Assembly (NCBI RefSeq): GCF_016841685.1
Contig: NZ_JAENYR010000026.1
Span: 1-42,465, forward strand
Direction of reading: 5' to 3'
DNA from: Thiohalomonas denitrificans
GTDB lineage: Bacteria > Pseudomonadota > Gammaproteobacteria > Thiohalomonadales > Thiohalomonadaceae
Length of the DNA: 42,465 bases
Shown piece by piece: positions 1 through 8,188 of this stretch. A model generated the notes under the pieces. That model did no database searches. It was not told the DNA's origin and saw only the letters and a list, made by a program, of their open reading frames with translations. Position 1 is the first letter of the stretch; each line of letters begins with the position of its first letter. The translations under genes and the position numbers were made by a program.

Positions 1-28
1 GCCGTTAGTGACAGCCCGGCGCCCGGAT

Positions 29-298
29 TCACGCCCCCTCCCCGGTTGCGCGCGCCTTCAACCGTACACCGCGGCCGCCTCCAGAACTGGCCGCGCCCTC
101 CCCTATCAACTCGATCCCGGCCTTCTCCAGCGCCTCCACTACCTTGACGAGTGATTCGACATTTCCCCGTACCTGGGGACCCACACTGGCCTCCATGCGC
201 TGAATCGTGGGCAGTGACAGACCGGCCGTTTCGGCGAGTCGGCGTTGATCCATACCGAGAAGTGCCCGAGCGGCCCGAATCTGGGTGGCAGTAATCAT
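29..298 (-). CDS. XRE-family helix-turn-helix regulator (small)
   Basis: An 89-residue protein that is almost only a Cro/C1-type DNA-binding domain. Residues about 5-55 hold the helix-turn-helix (QIRAARALLGMDQRRLAETA, then LSLPTIQRME), followed by a helix (VESLVKVVEALEKAGIEL) and a Gly/Arg-rich tail. The layout and the opening MITATQIRAARALL are typical of small stand-alone XRE proteins, which bind DNA as dimers. No effector domain or toxin partner is visible, but the downstream side lies outside the window, so a partner cannot be excluded. The ATG directly abuts a GGAG, with AAAGG about 12 bases upstream. The target is unknown. Confidence 0.8.
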   Translation of the reverse strand: MITATQIRAARALLGMDQRRLAETAGLSLPTIQRMEASVGPQVRGNVESLVKVVEALEKAGIELIGEGAASSGGGRGVRLKARATGEGA

Positions 299-456
299 CT
301 CCAGGACAGCCTTTGTAAGGTCTGGCCCCTATTTTACCATAGCTCAGCCATTAGAATGCAAGTATTAAACATCACCAGAACGTAACCTTCGGTGGCAGGG
401 TGCCGCCCCGGGGGACGCCCAATATCTTCAGGCAAGCAGCTCTGGCGCAGGATCAG

Positions 457-2268
457 CTATTCAGATTCAGCGGCAAGGTATTCCCGAATCAGGGCAAGAA
501 AATCCTCGCCGTAGGCCTCCAGTTTCTTTTCGCCGATCCCCGGGATGTCAAACAGTTCGGCTCGGCTGGTGGGCCGTTCGGTAACCATCGCCACCAAAGT
601 GGCATCATGAAACACCACATAGGGCGGTACGCCCTGCTTTTCCGCCAACTCGTGGCGCCGTTGGCGCAGTGCGGCCCACAGGCGCCGGTCCGATTCGTCG
701 GTGAAGCGGGTGAAGGGCCTTTCGGTTCTCGTGCGCTTTCGGGAGGGTTTGCGCTCCTTGCGCAGCAGGAGATTCTCCTCGCCGCGCAGCACCGGACGAC
801 AGTTTTCGGTCAAGTGCAGGCTGCCGTGGCCCTGCACGTCGACGGCGATGTAGCCCCGGGCGATGAGCTGGCGGAAAAGGCCGCGCCACTCGGTACCGGT
901 CAACTCCGTGCCGATGCCGAAGGTGCTCTGTCGATCGTGGCCGAAGCGGCGAATGCGCTCATCCTCCTTGCCGAGCAGCACATCGATCAGATAGTTGACG
1001 CCGAAACGCTGGTTGGTGCGATGAATGGCCGATAGCGCCTTCTGGGCCGGGACGGTGGCGTCCCAGGTGTCGGGCGGTTCCAGGCAGTTGTCGCAGTTGC
1101 CGCAGGGCTCATCCCGCCGTTCGCCGAAGTAACCGAGCAGCGACTGACGCCGGCAGGCGGTCTGTTCGCAGAAGGCCAGCATCGCCTCGAGTTTGTGACG
1201 CTCGACCCGCTTGTGGGCATCATCCGCCTCGGAGCTCTCCAGCATCTGGCGCAGGGTGATGACATCGTCCAGTCCGTAGACCATCCAGGCATCGGCGGGG
1301 AGTCCGTCACGCCCTGCCCGGCCGGTTTCCTGATAGTAGGCCTCCAGGCTCTTGGGAAGATTAAGGTGCGCCACGAAGCGCACGTCCGGTTTGTCGATGC
1401 CCATGCCGAAGGCGATGGTCGCCACCACTACCACGCCCTCTTCTTTGCGAAAGCGCGCCTGGTTCGTCTGGCGGATCCCGGCCGGCAGGCCGGCGTGATA
1501 GGGAAGCGCCGTGACGCCCTGCCCCGCCAGCCATTCGGCGGTGGCCTCGACCCGTTTTCGGGTCATGCAGTAGACGATGCCGGCCTCACCCGGATGCTCC
1601 TCGCGGATGAAGCGGAGCAACTGTTCGCGGGGACTGCGCCGCTGTGCCAACCGGTAGTGGATATTGGGCCGGTCGAAGCTGCTGATGAAAACGCGTGCAT
1701 TGCCGAGCTGAAGCCGCTCGATGATCTCGCGGCGGGTGATCTCATCGGCGGTAGCGGTCAGGGCGATACGCGGGACGCCGGGAAAGTGCTCGGCCAGTAT
1801 GGCGAGCTGGATGTATTCGGGTCGAAAGTCGTGCCCCCACTGGGAGACGCAATGTGCCTCATCGATGGCGAACAGCGCTATGCTGGCCCTCTCCAGCAGG
1901 GATAGAAAGCGAGCGGTCATCAACCGTTCGGGGGCCACGTAGAGCAGGTCCAGATCGCCCCGCAGGAGCTGCTCCTCGACGTGGTCCGCCTCGGCCCGGT
2001 CGAGAGTGGAATTGAGGAACGCCGCCTTGACGCCCGCCTGGCGCAAAGCGGTCACCTGGTCTTCCATCAGAGCTATCAGCGGCGAGATCACCACCCCGAC
2101 GCCACGGCGGGCGATGGCGGGGATCTGATAGCAAAGTGATTTGCCACCCCCTGTCGGCATCAGGACGAGGACATCCTGTCCCTGGACCACGGAGGCCATC
2201 ACCTCATCCTGGGGTGGCCGGAAGGTCTCATAACCGAATACGGAGTGAAGGATTTTGCGCAGGTCCAT
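457..2268 (-). CDS. recQ: ATP-dependent DNA helicase RecQ
   Basis: A 603-residue superfamily 2 3'-5' DNA helicase of recombination and repair. Visible motifs are Walker A ([13 protein letters not shown], residues about 38-50), the DEAH box with the RecQ-specific aromatic loop ([17 protein letters not shown], about 136-152), motif VI ([12 protein letters not shown]), the zinc-binding RQC cysteines ([12 protein letters not shown] and CGNCDNC) and a C-terminal HRDC domain (about 525-600, ending in the helix-hairpin-helix-like [13 protein letters not shown]). Length matches E. coli RecQ (about 610). It appears monocistronic; the upstream hydrolase runs the same way with a small hairpin between them. 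In bacteria RecQ acts with RecJ and SSB in RecF-pathway resection; that role is known of the family, not shown here. Confidence 0.97.
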   Translation of the reverse strand: MDLRKILHSVFGYETFRPPQDEVMASVVQGQDVLVLMPTGGGKSLCYQIPAIARRGVGVVISPLIALMEDQVTALRQAGVKAAFLNSTLDRAEADHVEEQLLRGDLDLLYVAPERLMTARFLSLLERASIALFAIDEAHCVSQWGHDFRPEYIQLAILAEHFPGVPRIALTATADEITRREIIERLQLGNARVFISSFDRPNIHYRLAQRRSPREQLLRFIREEHPGEAGIVYCMTRKRVEATAEWLAGQGVTALPYHAGLPAGIRQTNQARFRKEEGVVVVATIAFGMGIDKPDVRFVAHLNLPKSLEAYYQETGRAGRDGLPADAWMVYGLDDVITLRQMLESSEADDAHKRVERHKLEAMLAFCEQTACRRQSLLGYFGERRDEPCGNCDNCLEPPDTWDATVPAQKALSAIHRTNQRFGVNYLIDVLLGKEDERIRRFGHDRQSTFGIGTELTGTEWRGLFRQLIARGYIAVDVQGHGSLHLTENCRPVLRGEENLLLRKERKPSRKRTRTERPFTRFTDESDRRLWAALRQRRHELAEKQGVPPYVVFHDATLVAMVTERPTSRAELFDIPGIGEKKLEAYGEDFLALIREYLAAESE

Positions 2269-2334
2269 TGCGTCCGCATTCTGCCGGTCTGGCGTGCCCG
2301 AGGCAAGGAATAGGGTCCTCTAGTGTTAGTCAGG

Positions 2335-2353
2335 CCGCACAGGCATTGTGCGG
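2335..2353. terminator. Short hairpin between hydrolase and recQ
   Basis: CCGCAC and GTGCGG pair perfectly around a 7-base loop, 13 bases past the hydrolase stop codon on the minus strand. No T-run follows, so it is only a weak terminator candidate; it could be a processing or stabilising hairpin. Confidence 0.3.
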
Positions 2354-2365
2354 TATCCCGGGTGG

Positions 2366-3253
2366 TCAACCACTGCTGCCCCCCTTCGGGGCGGTGCTCC
2401 GAAGGAAATCCACCAGTACGCCACGGTGGGCCAGCATCCGATCGATGGAGAAGTGGTTCGCACCCGAAACCACCAGCAGTTGAACGTGTGTACCACCGCG
2501 GGCATGCAGCTCATGCACGTCGCCAACCGGCACCGTACGGTCCCTGTCCCCATGAACCAGCAGTACGGGACACCTCACCCGGGTAATCGTGTTGCGCGGG
2601 GCAATGGCTGCAAAGCCTGCCCCGATCGCCTTTTCGACGTAGCGCAGAACCCAGCGGCCAACCGGCCAATACGGGATGTGTTTGGCGGCCATCATCTGCC
2701 GCATCACTTCCGCCGGATCCGCAAAGGCGGCCACACTGATCACCGCGGCGATATCGTCGCGACGGGAGGCCAGCAGCAGGCTGGCAGCCGCCCCGACCGA
2801 ATGACCCAGCAGGCCGATACCAGCGCTATCGACCTCCGGACGGGTCTTCAGCCACTCGACCGCGTTCTCCAGATCTTCGGCGAAACGCGGCATCGAGGCA
2901 AAATCGTCATCATCACTGTTGCCATGGCAGCGTGCATCGAACAGCAGGAGACCCCAGCCCGCCTCATGGAGCGCGGGCGCCAGCGGCAGCATGAACTCGG
3001 CATTGCCGCCCCAGCCGTGCACCACCGCCATGGCGGGCTGCGGCCCCCCGTCACGTGGCGGGATAAACCACCCGAAGAGACGCTTGCCCCGTTCGGTGAG
3101 GAATTCGACGGTTTCGAAGGAGAGATCCCGATCGGCAGGCGTTCCGCGCTCCCGATGGCGGGGAACCCGGAAGGCCCGCCGCACCGCTCGCGGTGCCGCC
3201 CAGATCGAGGCACCCATCAAGAGTGCAATGAGGATATAGGGCCAGAACAGCAT
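2366..3253 (-). CDS. Alpha/beta hydrolase with N-terminal membrane anchor
   Basis: A 295-residue serine hydrolase. Residues 1-20 form one hydrophobic segment (WPYILIALLMGASIW), probably an uncleaved anchor. The fold follows: oxyanion-hole HGWGGN (79-84), nucleophile elbow GHSVGA (Ser152), acid in HGDRDRTVP (Asp236 or Asp238) and catalytic His267 in GANHF. This arrangement matches membrane-anchored esterase/peptidase-like hydrolases of the BAAT/AXE1/peptidase S9-like type. The substrate cannot be deduced. It stands alone between ASRT and recQ on the minus strand and shows no sign of decay. Confidence 0.85.
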   Translation of the reverse strand: MLFWPYILIALLMGASIWAAPRAVRRAFRVPRHRERGTPADRDLSFETVEFLTERGKRLFGWFIPPRDGGPQPAMAVVHGWGGNAEFMLPLAPALHEAGWGLLLFDARCHGNSDDDDFASMPRFAEDLENAVEWLKTRPEVDSAGIGLLGHSVGAAASLLLASRRDDIAAVISVAAFADPAEVMRQMMAAKHIPYWPVGRWVLRYVEKAIGAGFAAIAPRNTITRVRCPVLLVHGDRDRTVPVGDVHELHARGGTHVQLLVVSGANHFSIDRMLAHRGVLVDFLRSTAPKGGSSG

Positions 3254-3334
3254 GGTTCAGTTTGACATACCGGTGGAACCTCAGGAGGAGAATCTCACCG
3301 CGGGGCAGTTTTCGCAAACAGTGCGGGCACCGGC

Positions 3335-3709
3335 TCAGTCACTGCCGTAGGCCATCGTCGAGAGCAGTGCCAGCTCCGCCTGTCGGGAGTCGAGTCGGGT
3401 GTGTTGAACGACGATGGGCACGTCCGACTCGATCACACTGGCGTAGTCGGCGTCGGTGGGAATCGGCTCCGGATCGTCGAGATTGTTGAAACGAATATGC
3501 CGGGTACACCGGGGCGGCACGGCAAACCGATAGGGACCGGCGGGGGCTCGGTCGCTGAAAAAGATGGTTATCACGACATTCGCCTCATCGTCACCTGCGT
3601 TGAGGATGCATGCGGTCTCGTGGGAAGTCATCGCCGGTGCCGGACCGTTGCTGCTACCGGGTATATAACCTTCGGCGATGGCCCAGCGCCGTTTTCCAAT
3701 CGGTTTCAT
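3335..3709 (-). CDS. Sensory rhodopsin transducer-like protein (ASRT family, PF07100)
   Basis: A 124-residue cytosolic protein closely resembling Anabaena sensory rhodopsin transducer over its whole length: the shared landmarks are WAIAEGYIP, SHETACILNAGD, GPYRFAVP, VRFNNLDDPEPIP and the end block VPIVVQHTRLDSRQAE with LLSTMAYG. ASRT is a small tetrameric beta-sandwich that in Anabaena associates with a sensory rhodopsin; many homologues occur in bacteria without rhodopsin, and a carbohydrate-related role has been proposed for the fold. No rhodopsin gene is present here. A strong ribosome site (GGGAGGA, 7 bases before the ATG) supports the start. Directly upstream lie decayed pieces of two metabolic enzymes, so this gene may be the surviving member of a former sugar-metabolism operon (inference). 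Confidence 0.93.
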   Translation of the reverse strand: MKPIGKRRWAIAEGYIPGSSNGPAPAMTSHETACILNAGDDEANVVITIFFSDRAPAGPYRFAVPPRCTRHIRFNNLDDPEPIPTDADYASVIESDVPIVVQHTRLDSRQAELALLSTMAYGSD

Positions 3710-3719
3710 TACGGATCCT

Positions 3720-4011
3720 CCCTGGTTTACTTGGATGGCTCCGGGGTCGGTATAGGTGTAACCGATGCCGACCCGGCCGCCAGCCCCGCCTCAACCAACA
3801 CCAGTGTGGTCTTGTCCCAGTCCCAGGCCAGCGTGCCATCGGATTCGTCGACGACGCACTCGCCATGAACGCCGCCATCTCTTCGTGGCGAACCTGGATG
3901 AACTCCATCTTCTTTACCCGTTCCAGCGCGCCAACGATTCCATTAATGCCGACGGCGAACACCCCGGTCATGCAGCCGTTCAAGTAGAAAATCACTGACT
4001 TGATCTGCCAT
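3720..4011 (-). pseudogene. Chimeric remnant: ThDP-enzyme start joined to enolase-superfamily start
   Basis: The piece opens with a good ribosome site (AAGGAAGGGG) and ATG, and reads MADQVSDFLLERLHDRGVRR in frame one before a stop. The next frame continues the same protein family: GINGIVGALERV, then MEFIQVRHEEMAAFMA, which is the N-terminal ThDP-binding region of pyruvate oxidase/acetolactate-synthase-like enzymes, with the usual residues between GVRR and GINGI missing. Near position 3860 the sequence switches to ESDGTLAWDWDKTTLVLVEA and, after one more frame change, GGRVGIGYTYTDPGAIQV, which resembles the N-terminal capping domain of mandelate racemase/enolase-superfamily enzymes. At least three lesions (two deletions or frameshifts and one fusion) are needed, so nothing functional is made. 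The remnant ends at the ribosome site of the ASRT gene. Family identities are from memory of conserved motifs. Confidence 0.75.
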
Positions 4012-4173
4012 GAAGCCCCCTTCCTTGGGAATTCCTGAATGCTCCCTGTGCATCAAAAGTTAGCGGTTACCCAGGCATTTGCCAGGGCGATGGCGGAGGG
4101 GAAATCGATTAGCTATAACGGGATAAAGCTGCAGGCGAAGTGCTCAATCCAGCCGAGAGCGAAGGGGGAAGCA

Positions 4174-4605
4174 ATGCCTTTATACAGAACGATTCTGGCC
4201 ACAACCGATTTCTCCAACGTATCCGATTCAGCCGTGTACCGCGGTGCCGAACTGGCCACTTTACTCGGGGCACAGCTGCACCTGCTACACGTGATTGAGC
4301 ACTTTCCTGAGGATCGCCCCAGTGGTGAACCTTTTCCTGAAAACGAGGATCCCGTAGATTTCTATCGACGCCGGGCGCGGGAGCGAATGATCGAACAGAT
4401 CCAGCGCCTAAACATCACTGAGCCCGAGATGCACATCTTGCTCAGCCGTTACTCGGCAGCGCGCAGCATCATCGAATTCATCAATTCCCATAACACGGAA
4501 CTGGTAGTATTGGGGAATGAGCCGAAATTCTTCAGTTTGGGATCGACGGCCACCAGCGTCGCTCACCGTGCGGAGTGTGACGTCCTCGTGGTCCGGAACA
4601 GCTGA
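4174..4605 (+). CDS. Universal stress protein, UspA type
   Basis: A 143-residue single Usp domain: start YRTILATTDFSNVSDSAVYR, middle LLHVIEH, end with LVVLGNEPKFFSLGSTATSV and CDVLVVRNS. The canonical ATP loop G-x2-G-x9-GS is degenerate (GNEP replaces GSHG and the loop is shorter), so it probably belongs to the class that does not bind ATP. The start at 4174 is chosen over an upstream in-frame ATG (4039) because GAAGGGGG sits just before it and the homologous domain starts there. It converges with the Hsp20 gene across a stem-loop; both are stress genes, but no shared control is visible. Confidence 0.9.
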   Translation: MPLYRTILATTDFSNVSDSAVYRGAELATLLGAQLHLLHVIEHFPEDRPSGEPFPENEDPVDFYRRRARERMIEQIQRLNITEPEMHILLSRYSAARSIIEFINSHNTELVVLGNEPKFFSLGSTATSVAHRAECDVLVVRNS

Positions 4606-4648
4606 TCGCGGTGAAAGTGTGGGCCTTACCGTTGAAGTGAAAGGATTA

Positions 4649-4674
4649 GGCACCGGGGCGCTAGGCCCGGTGCC
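4649..4674. terminator. Stem-loop between convergent usp and hsp20
   Basis: GGCACCGGG and CCCGGTGCC form a perfect 9 bp stem around an 8-base loop, 45 bases after the usp stop and 10 before the hsp20 stop. It may serve both converging transcripts, although no long T-run follows on either strand. Confidence 0.6.
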
Positions 4675-4683
4675 CGAACAGAG

Positions 4684-5175
4684 CTATTCCACCTTGATGG
4701 AATGCCGCTTGGAGCGCTCGACCTTCGGCATGGTCAGCTCCAGGACGCCCTCCTTGAAGGTGGCCTTGGTCTTATCGCCGTCCACGTCGGCAGGAAGGGA
4801 AATCGTGCGAGAAAAAGCACCGCGACTAATCTCGCTACGGTAATAATTTTCCTCTGATTCCTTTTCTTCATGGTGACTGGAGCCGCGAATGGTAACGCTG
4901 TTGTCGCTCAGAGAAACATCGATGGAATCCTTATCAACCCCCGGGATCTCGGCTCGCAGAACGATTTCCTCCTCTCGATCGATGATGTCAACCGGGGGGA
5001 TCTTGGCGACTGGTGCCAGTTCTCCCCACAAGGGGGCCGTTCGCATCGGGCGCAGCCAACCGGTCGGGAAGAAATTCTCGAACATCCGCTCCATCTCCTC
5101 GAATGGGGCCAGCATACGCTGTGGCATTTGGCTCTCACGCCGGGTAGTGATTTCCTGTTTATTTTCCTCGGCCAT
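4684..5175 (-). CDS. Small heat-shock protein, Hsp20/alpha-crystallin family
   Basis: A 163-residue ATP-independent holdase. The N-terminal arm (MLAPFEEMERMFENFFPTGW) is followed by the alpha-crystallin domain (residues about 50-145: PPVDIIDREEEIVLRAEIPG, FSRTISLPADVD, then FKEGVLELTMPK) and a short tail with an I-x-V-type motif (SIKVE), which in this family links subunits into oligomers. The start at 5175 has AGGAGG 8 bases upstream; an ATG seven codons further up lacks such a site. The gene follows the DegP protease by about 50 bases in the same direction, so both may be one protein-quality-control transcript. Confidence 0.94.
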   Translation of the reverse strand: MAEENKQEITTRRESQMPQRMLAPFEEMERMFENFFPTGWLRPMRTAPLWGELAPVAKIPPVDIIDREEEIVLRAEIPGVDKDSIDVSLSDNSVTIRGSSHHEEKESEENYYRSEISRGAFSRTISLPADVDGDKTKATFKEGVLELTMPKVERSKRHSIKVE

Positions 5176-5228
5176 GTTTACTTCCTCCTGTTCCACTGTT
5201 GATATCCCACACCGGTGATTCCGGCACG

Positions 5229-6641
5229 TTACTCGCTTGGCGGCAGTTCCAGCGCCACAAACAGCGGCTGTTCACCGCGTCGAACCAAAACTGCTACTGT
5301 GTTCCCACCAGGAAGCTCTTCCAGCAATTGCTGAAACTGTTTGGGGTTGCGAACCTCCTCTCCGGCAAACCGCTGAATGATGTCGCCGGGTTGAATGCCG
5401 GCCAGGGCAGCCGGTCCCGGGGAGACATTCTCGACCAATACGCCCGTCTCCCCCACATCCGGCGGCAATTCGCTTACGGTAATCCCCAGACGTCCCTCCT
5501 CTGGGGCCGAACGCTCCTGGCGATCCCGCGTCCCCCCTACGATCTCCTCCGGCAACTCACCGATCCTGAGCCGTATCTCCTGTTCACGCCCGTCACGAAT
5601 CAGAAGGATCGGGACGGTTTTTCCCGGTTCGGTTCCGGCCACGATGGTCGGCAACTCATCAGCATTGGATATACGCTGTCCGTCAAACGACAGAATGACA
5701 TCGCCTGTCTGGAGACCGGCGGATGCGGCGGGGCTATCCTCCATCACGGCACCTACCAGGGCTCCACGGGGCTCGTCGAGCCCGAAGGACTCAGCCAATT
5801 CGGGGGTGACTTCCTGGATCATTACCCCGAGCCAGCCGCGACTCACCTTGCCCTTGGTACGCAACTGTTCCGCCACATCCATGGCGACATTAATCGGAAT
5901 AGCGAACGAGACGCCCATGTAGCCACCGGTGCCACTGTAAATCATGGAGTTAACCCCGATCACCTGACCGTCCAGACTAAACAGCGGGCCTCCCGAATTG
6001 CCCGGATTCACTGCGGCATCCGTTTGAATGAACGGAATGTAAGCGTCACCGGGAAGGCTTCGTCCCAGCGCCGAAATGATGCCTTGAGTCGCCGTATGCT
6101 GAAGCCCGAAAGGTGCCCCGATGGCCATTACCCATTGACCCACCTTTAGTTCATCTGAATCACCGATGGGGGCTGCGGGAAGATCGGTGGCGTCGATTTT
6201 CAAAAGCGCAATGTCACTGGGCAGATCCTCGCCGACAATCCTGGCCGTGACTTGACGCCGGTCAGAAAGCGTTACGCGGAGTTTTTGTCCCTGAACCACA
6301 TGGGCATTGGTAAGCACATAACCATCTTCGGAAATAATGAAACCCGAACCCATCGATTGCTGCAGTTGTGCTGGCGGACCTTGACCGTCATGGGGTGCCT
6401 GATCGAAAAAGCGCTTGAAGTATTCGTACAGCGGACTGTCCTCGGGTATCGGCAACTGCTCCAATATCCCGCCCTCCCCTCCGGTAAATTCCTCGGAGGT
6501 AATACTGACGACCGAATCCCTGTATTGCTCGACCAGAGGCACAAAGTTGGGCTGCGCCTGCGCCAACTGGACTCCGCAAAGAAATATCGCCGCAACCAAC
6601 AGCAACCCGGCCTGACGGACCGGAGAAATCGCATTGTCCAT
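5229..6641 (-). CDS. Periplasmic serine endoprotease DegP/HtrA (MucD-like)
   Basis: A 470-residue HtrA protease/chaperone that degrades misfolded envelope proteins. Residues 1-29 are a Sec signal peptide (hydrophobic LLLVAAIFLCGV, cleavage after AQA). The trypsin-like domain shows the catalytic triad His114 (TNAHVV), Asp143 (SDIALLK) and Ser216 (GNSGGPL). Two PDZ domains follow (about 265-350, with SRGWLGVMIQ; and about 385-465, with GRLGITVSEL). Length and two PDZ domains fit DegP/DegQ/MucD. It is divergent from pncA, and the space between holds a long interrupted inverted repeat that could be regulatory. No sigma-E-type promoter could be assigned with confidence. Confidence 0.95.
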   Translation of the reverse strand: MDNAISPVRQAGLLLVAAIFLCGVQLAQAQPNFVPLVEQYRDSVVSITSEEFTGGEGGILEQLPIPEDSPLYEYFKRFFDQAPHDGQGPPAQLQQSMGSGFIISEDGYVLTNAHVVQGQKLRVTLSDRRQVTARIVGEDLPSDIALLKIDATDLPAAPIGDSDELKVGQWVMAIGAPFGLQHTATQGIISALGRSLPGDAYIPFIQTDAAVNPGNSGGPLFSLDGQVIGVNSMIYSGTGGYMGVSFAIPINVAMDVAEQLRTKGKVSRGWLGVMIQEVTPELAESFGLDEPRGALVGAVMEDSPAASAGLQTGDVILSFDGQRISNADELPTIVAGTEPGKTVPILLIRDGREQEIRLRIGELPEEIVGGTRDRQERSAPEEGRLGITVSELPPDVGETGVLVENVSPGPAALAGIQPGDIIQRFAGEEVRNPKQFQQLLEELPGGNTVAVLVRRGEQPLFVALELPPSE

Positions 6642-6664
6642 AGAATCACCATGCCAATCCTGTT

Positions 6665-6734
6665 CCTGTAAAGCCTATACGCGGTCGCTCCTTTCCGCCA
6701 CTGAGAGGCAATGCCGCGACCAGAGATTTACAGG
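6665..6734. promoter_or_regulatory. Interrupted inverted repeat between degP and pncA
   Basis: In the divergent intergenic space CCTGTAAA (6665-6672) pairs with TTTACAGG (6727-6734), and inside it GGTCGC (6683-6688) pairs with GCGACC (6716-6721). It could be a two-part operator for the divergent promoters or a decayed small mobile element. The role is not established. Confidence 0.4.
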
Positions 6735-6788
6735 CCGGGGGTTGCTAGTATTCAAGCAAGGTGCCGAAAACCAATGCGGGGGTTGGCC

Positions 6789-7433
6789 ATGCCCGAACCA
6801 AATGCACGCAGCGTGTTGCTCATCGTTGACATACAACCAGACTTTCTTCCGGGAGGTGCACTCGGGGTTCGAGGCGCCGATCAGATTATCGCGCCTTTGG
6901 CCGACGTAATGCGTTCGGAGCTTTTCACTCTCCGCGTAGCAAGCCAGGACTGGCATCCGTCCGACCACATATCCTTCGCAAGCCATCATGGGAAAGAACC
7001 AATGAGCCAAATCGAGCTCTACGGCCACGTTCAGGAGCTTTGGCCCGACCACTGTGTACAAAACCGTCCCGGCGCAGAACTCGCCAAAGGCCTGCCCTGG
7101 GAGCGGGTCAGTGCGATCATCCGCAAAGGCGACGATCCGCTGGTGGACTCCTACAGCGTGTTTCGCAATAACTGGGATCCGCAGGGTCATAGACCCGCCA
7201 CGGGACTCGCCGGCTATTTACGCGACCGTGGCATCGAGGACGTCTATATAGCCGGACTGACGCGAGACTTTTGTGTCCGCTGGAGCGCCCGGGATGCGAT
7301 GGCCGCGGGCTTCAACACGTATGTGATTTGGGACCTTACGCGTCCCGTGGATCCGTGTGACGATACGGCCGTGCAGCAGGATTTGGAAAACTGCGGGGTT
7401 AAGATTATCGGGCAGGCGGACTTGACGGCCTGA
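6789..7433 (+). CDS. pncA: Nicotinamidase (cysteine hydrolase family)
   Basis: A 214-residue isochorismatase-fold amidase converting nicotinamide to nicotinate and ammonia in NAD salvage. The triad is visible: Asp14 (LLIVDIQPDFLPGG), Lys113 (IIRKGDD) and Cys162 (GLTRDFCV). The metal-site motif DWHPSDHISFA gives Asp54, His56 and His60, as in PncA enzymes; this separates it from plain isochorismatases. The start at 6789 fits the family; in-frame starts upstream (6774, 6711) would add a non-homologous stretch. It is followed 14 bases later by an SDR gene, probably co-transcribed. Confidence 0.93.
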   Translation: MPEPNARSVLLIVDIQPDFLPGGALGVRGADQIIAPLADVMRSELFTLRVASQDWHPSDHISFASHHGKEPMSQIELYGHVQELWPDHCVQNRPGAELAKGLPWERVSAIIRKGDDPLVDSYSVFRNNWDPQGHRPATGLAGYLRDRGIEDVYIAGLTRDFCVRWSARDAMAAGFNTYVIWDLTRPVDPCDDTAVQQDLENCGVKIIGQADLTA

Positions 7434-7447
7434 AAAGGCAAGCGGGA

Positions 7448-8140
7448 ATGCCGAACGCACTCGTCACGGGTAGTAACCGCGGTCTGGGTCTGGCCTGGGT
7501 TCGTCACCTCGCGGGTGAGGATTGGCGGGTCTTTGCCAGCTGCCGGCATCCGGGCGACGCCGTGGAGTTAACCACGCTGGCTGGGCGGAGCGACGGAATT
7601 AGCGTACACCGCTGCGACGTTACCGTGCCTGACGATATTCGAGGCCTCTACTGGGACCTGGAAGACCAGCCCATCGACCTCCTCGTTGCCAACGCAGGTG
7701 TCTATCTGGAGAAAGGTGCGACAGTACTGGGAAGCCTGCGCTTCGATGACTGGATGAGAACTATGGAAGTCAACCTTTTCGGTCAGGTCCGCATGATTGA
7801 GGCGTTTCACAACAATCTCGAAACGGCCCGAAACCCACTGGTGGCCTCCATCAGCAGCCATATGGGAAGCGTCTCTGATATCACCGTTGCGGGCAGCTAT
7901 TACTACCGATCCAGTAAGGCTGCGCTAAACGCCGCCATGCGGGGACTTGCGGCCGAGTTCATGGAACGTGGAATCGGACTGATGCTTCTTCATCCCGGGG
8001 GTGTGATGACCCGCATGGGACCTCCCCACGGCCTGTCACCCGAAGAGAGCGTCGCCGGCATGTATCAGCTGGTTAAAAGGTTCGACCGCAAAATGCACGG
8101 CCGCTTTTACCGCTACGATGGTAGCGAGCTGCCCTGGTAA
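7448..8140 (+). CDS. Short-chain dehydrogenase/reductase (C-factor/sniffer-like)
   Basis: A 230-residue classical SDR. It shows the cofactor loop TGSNRGLG (residues 7-14), a conserved Asp in CDVT (57), NAGV (82-85), catalytic Ser in ISSHMGS and the Tyr153-x3-Lys157 pair in YRSSK. The Arg after the first Asn and the SCRHP at the end of beta-2 suggest NADP(H). The closest type by eye is the csgA/C-factor/sniffer carbonyl-reductase group. The substrate is unknown. It lies just after pncA and ends at a strong hairpin shared with the converging fccB gene. Confidence 0.88.
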   Translation: MPNALVTGSNRGLGLAWVRHLAGEDWRVFASCRHPGDAVELTTLAGRSDGISVHRCDVTVPDDIRGLYWDLEDQPIDLLVANAGVYLEKGATVLGSLRFDDWMRTMEVNLFGQVRMIEAFHNNLETARNPLVASISSHMGSVSDITVAGSYYYRSSKAALNAAMRGLAAEFMERGIGLMLLHPGGVMTRMGPPHGLSPEESVAGMYQLVKRFDRKMHGRFYRYDGSELPW

Positions 8141-8165
8141 AAAAACGGGGCCCGAAGGCCCCGTT
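8139..8165 (-). terminator. Rho-independent terminator of the fcc operon
   Basis: AACGGGGCC and GGCCCCGTT form a perfect 9 bp stem around a 4-base loop (8144-8165). On the minus strand it is followed by seven T residues, so it is a strong terminator for fccB transcription; the plus-strand SDR transcript also ends here, but without a T-run. Confidence 0.88.
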
Positions 8166-8188
8166 CCGAGATCACGCTGCAGCGTTGA

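Noticed and set aside
2348-3265. 305-codon plus-strand open frame opposite the alpha/beta hydrolase
   Set aside because: It mirrors a gene with a clear catalytic triad; the translation shows no domain and has shadow-type composition.
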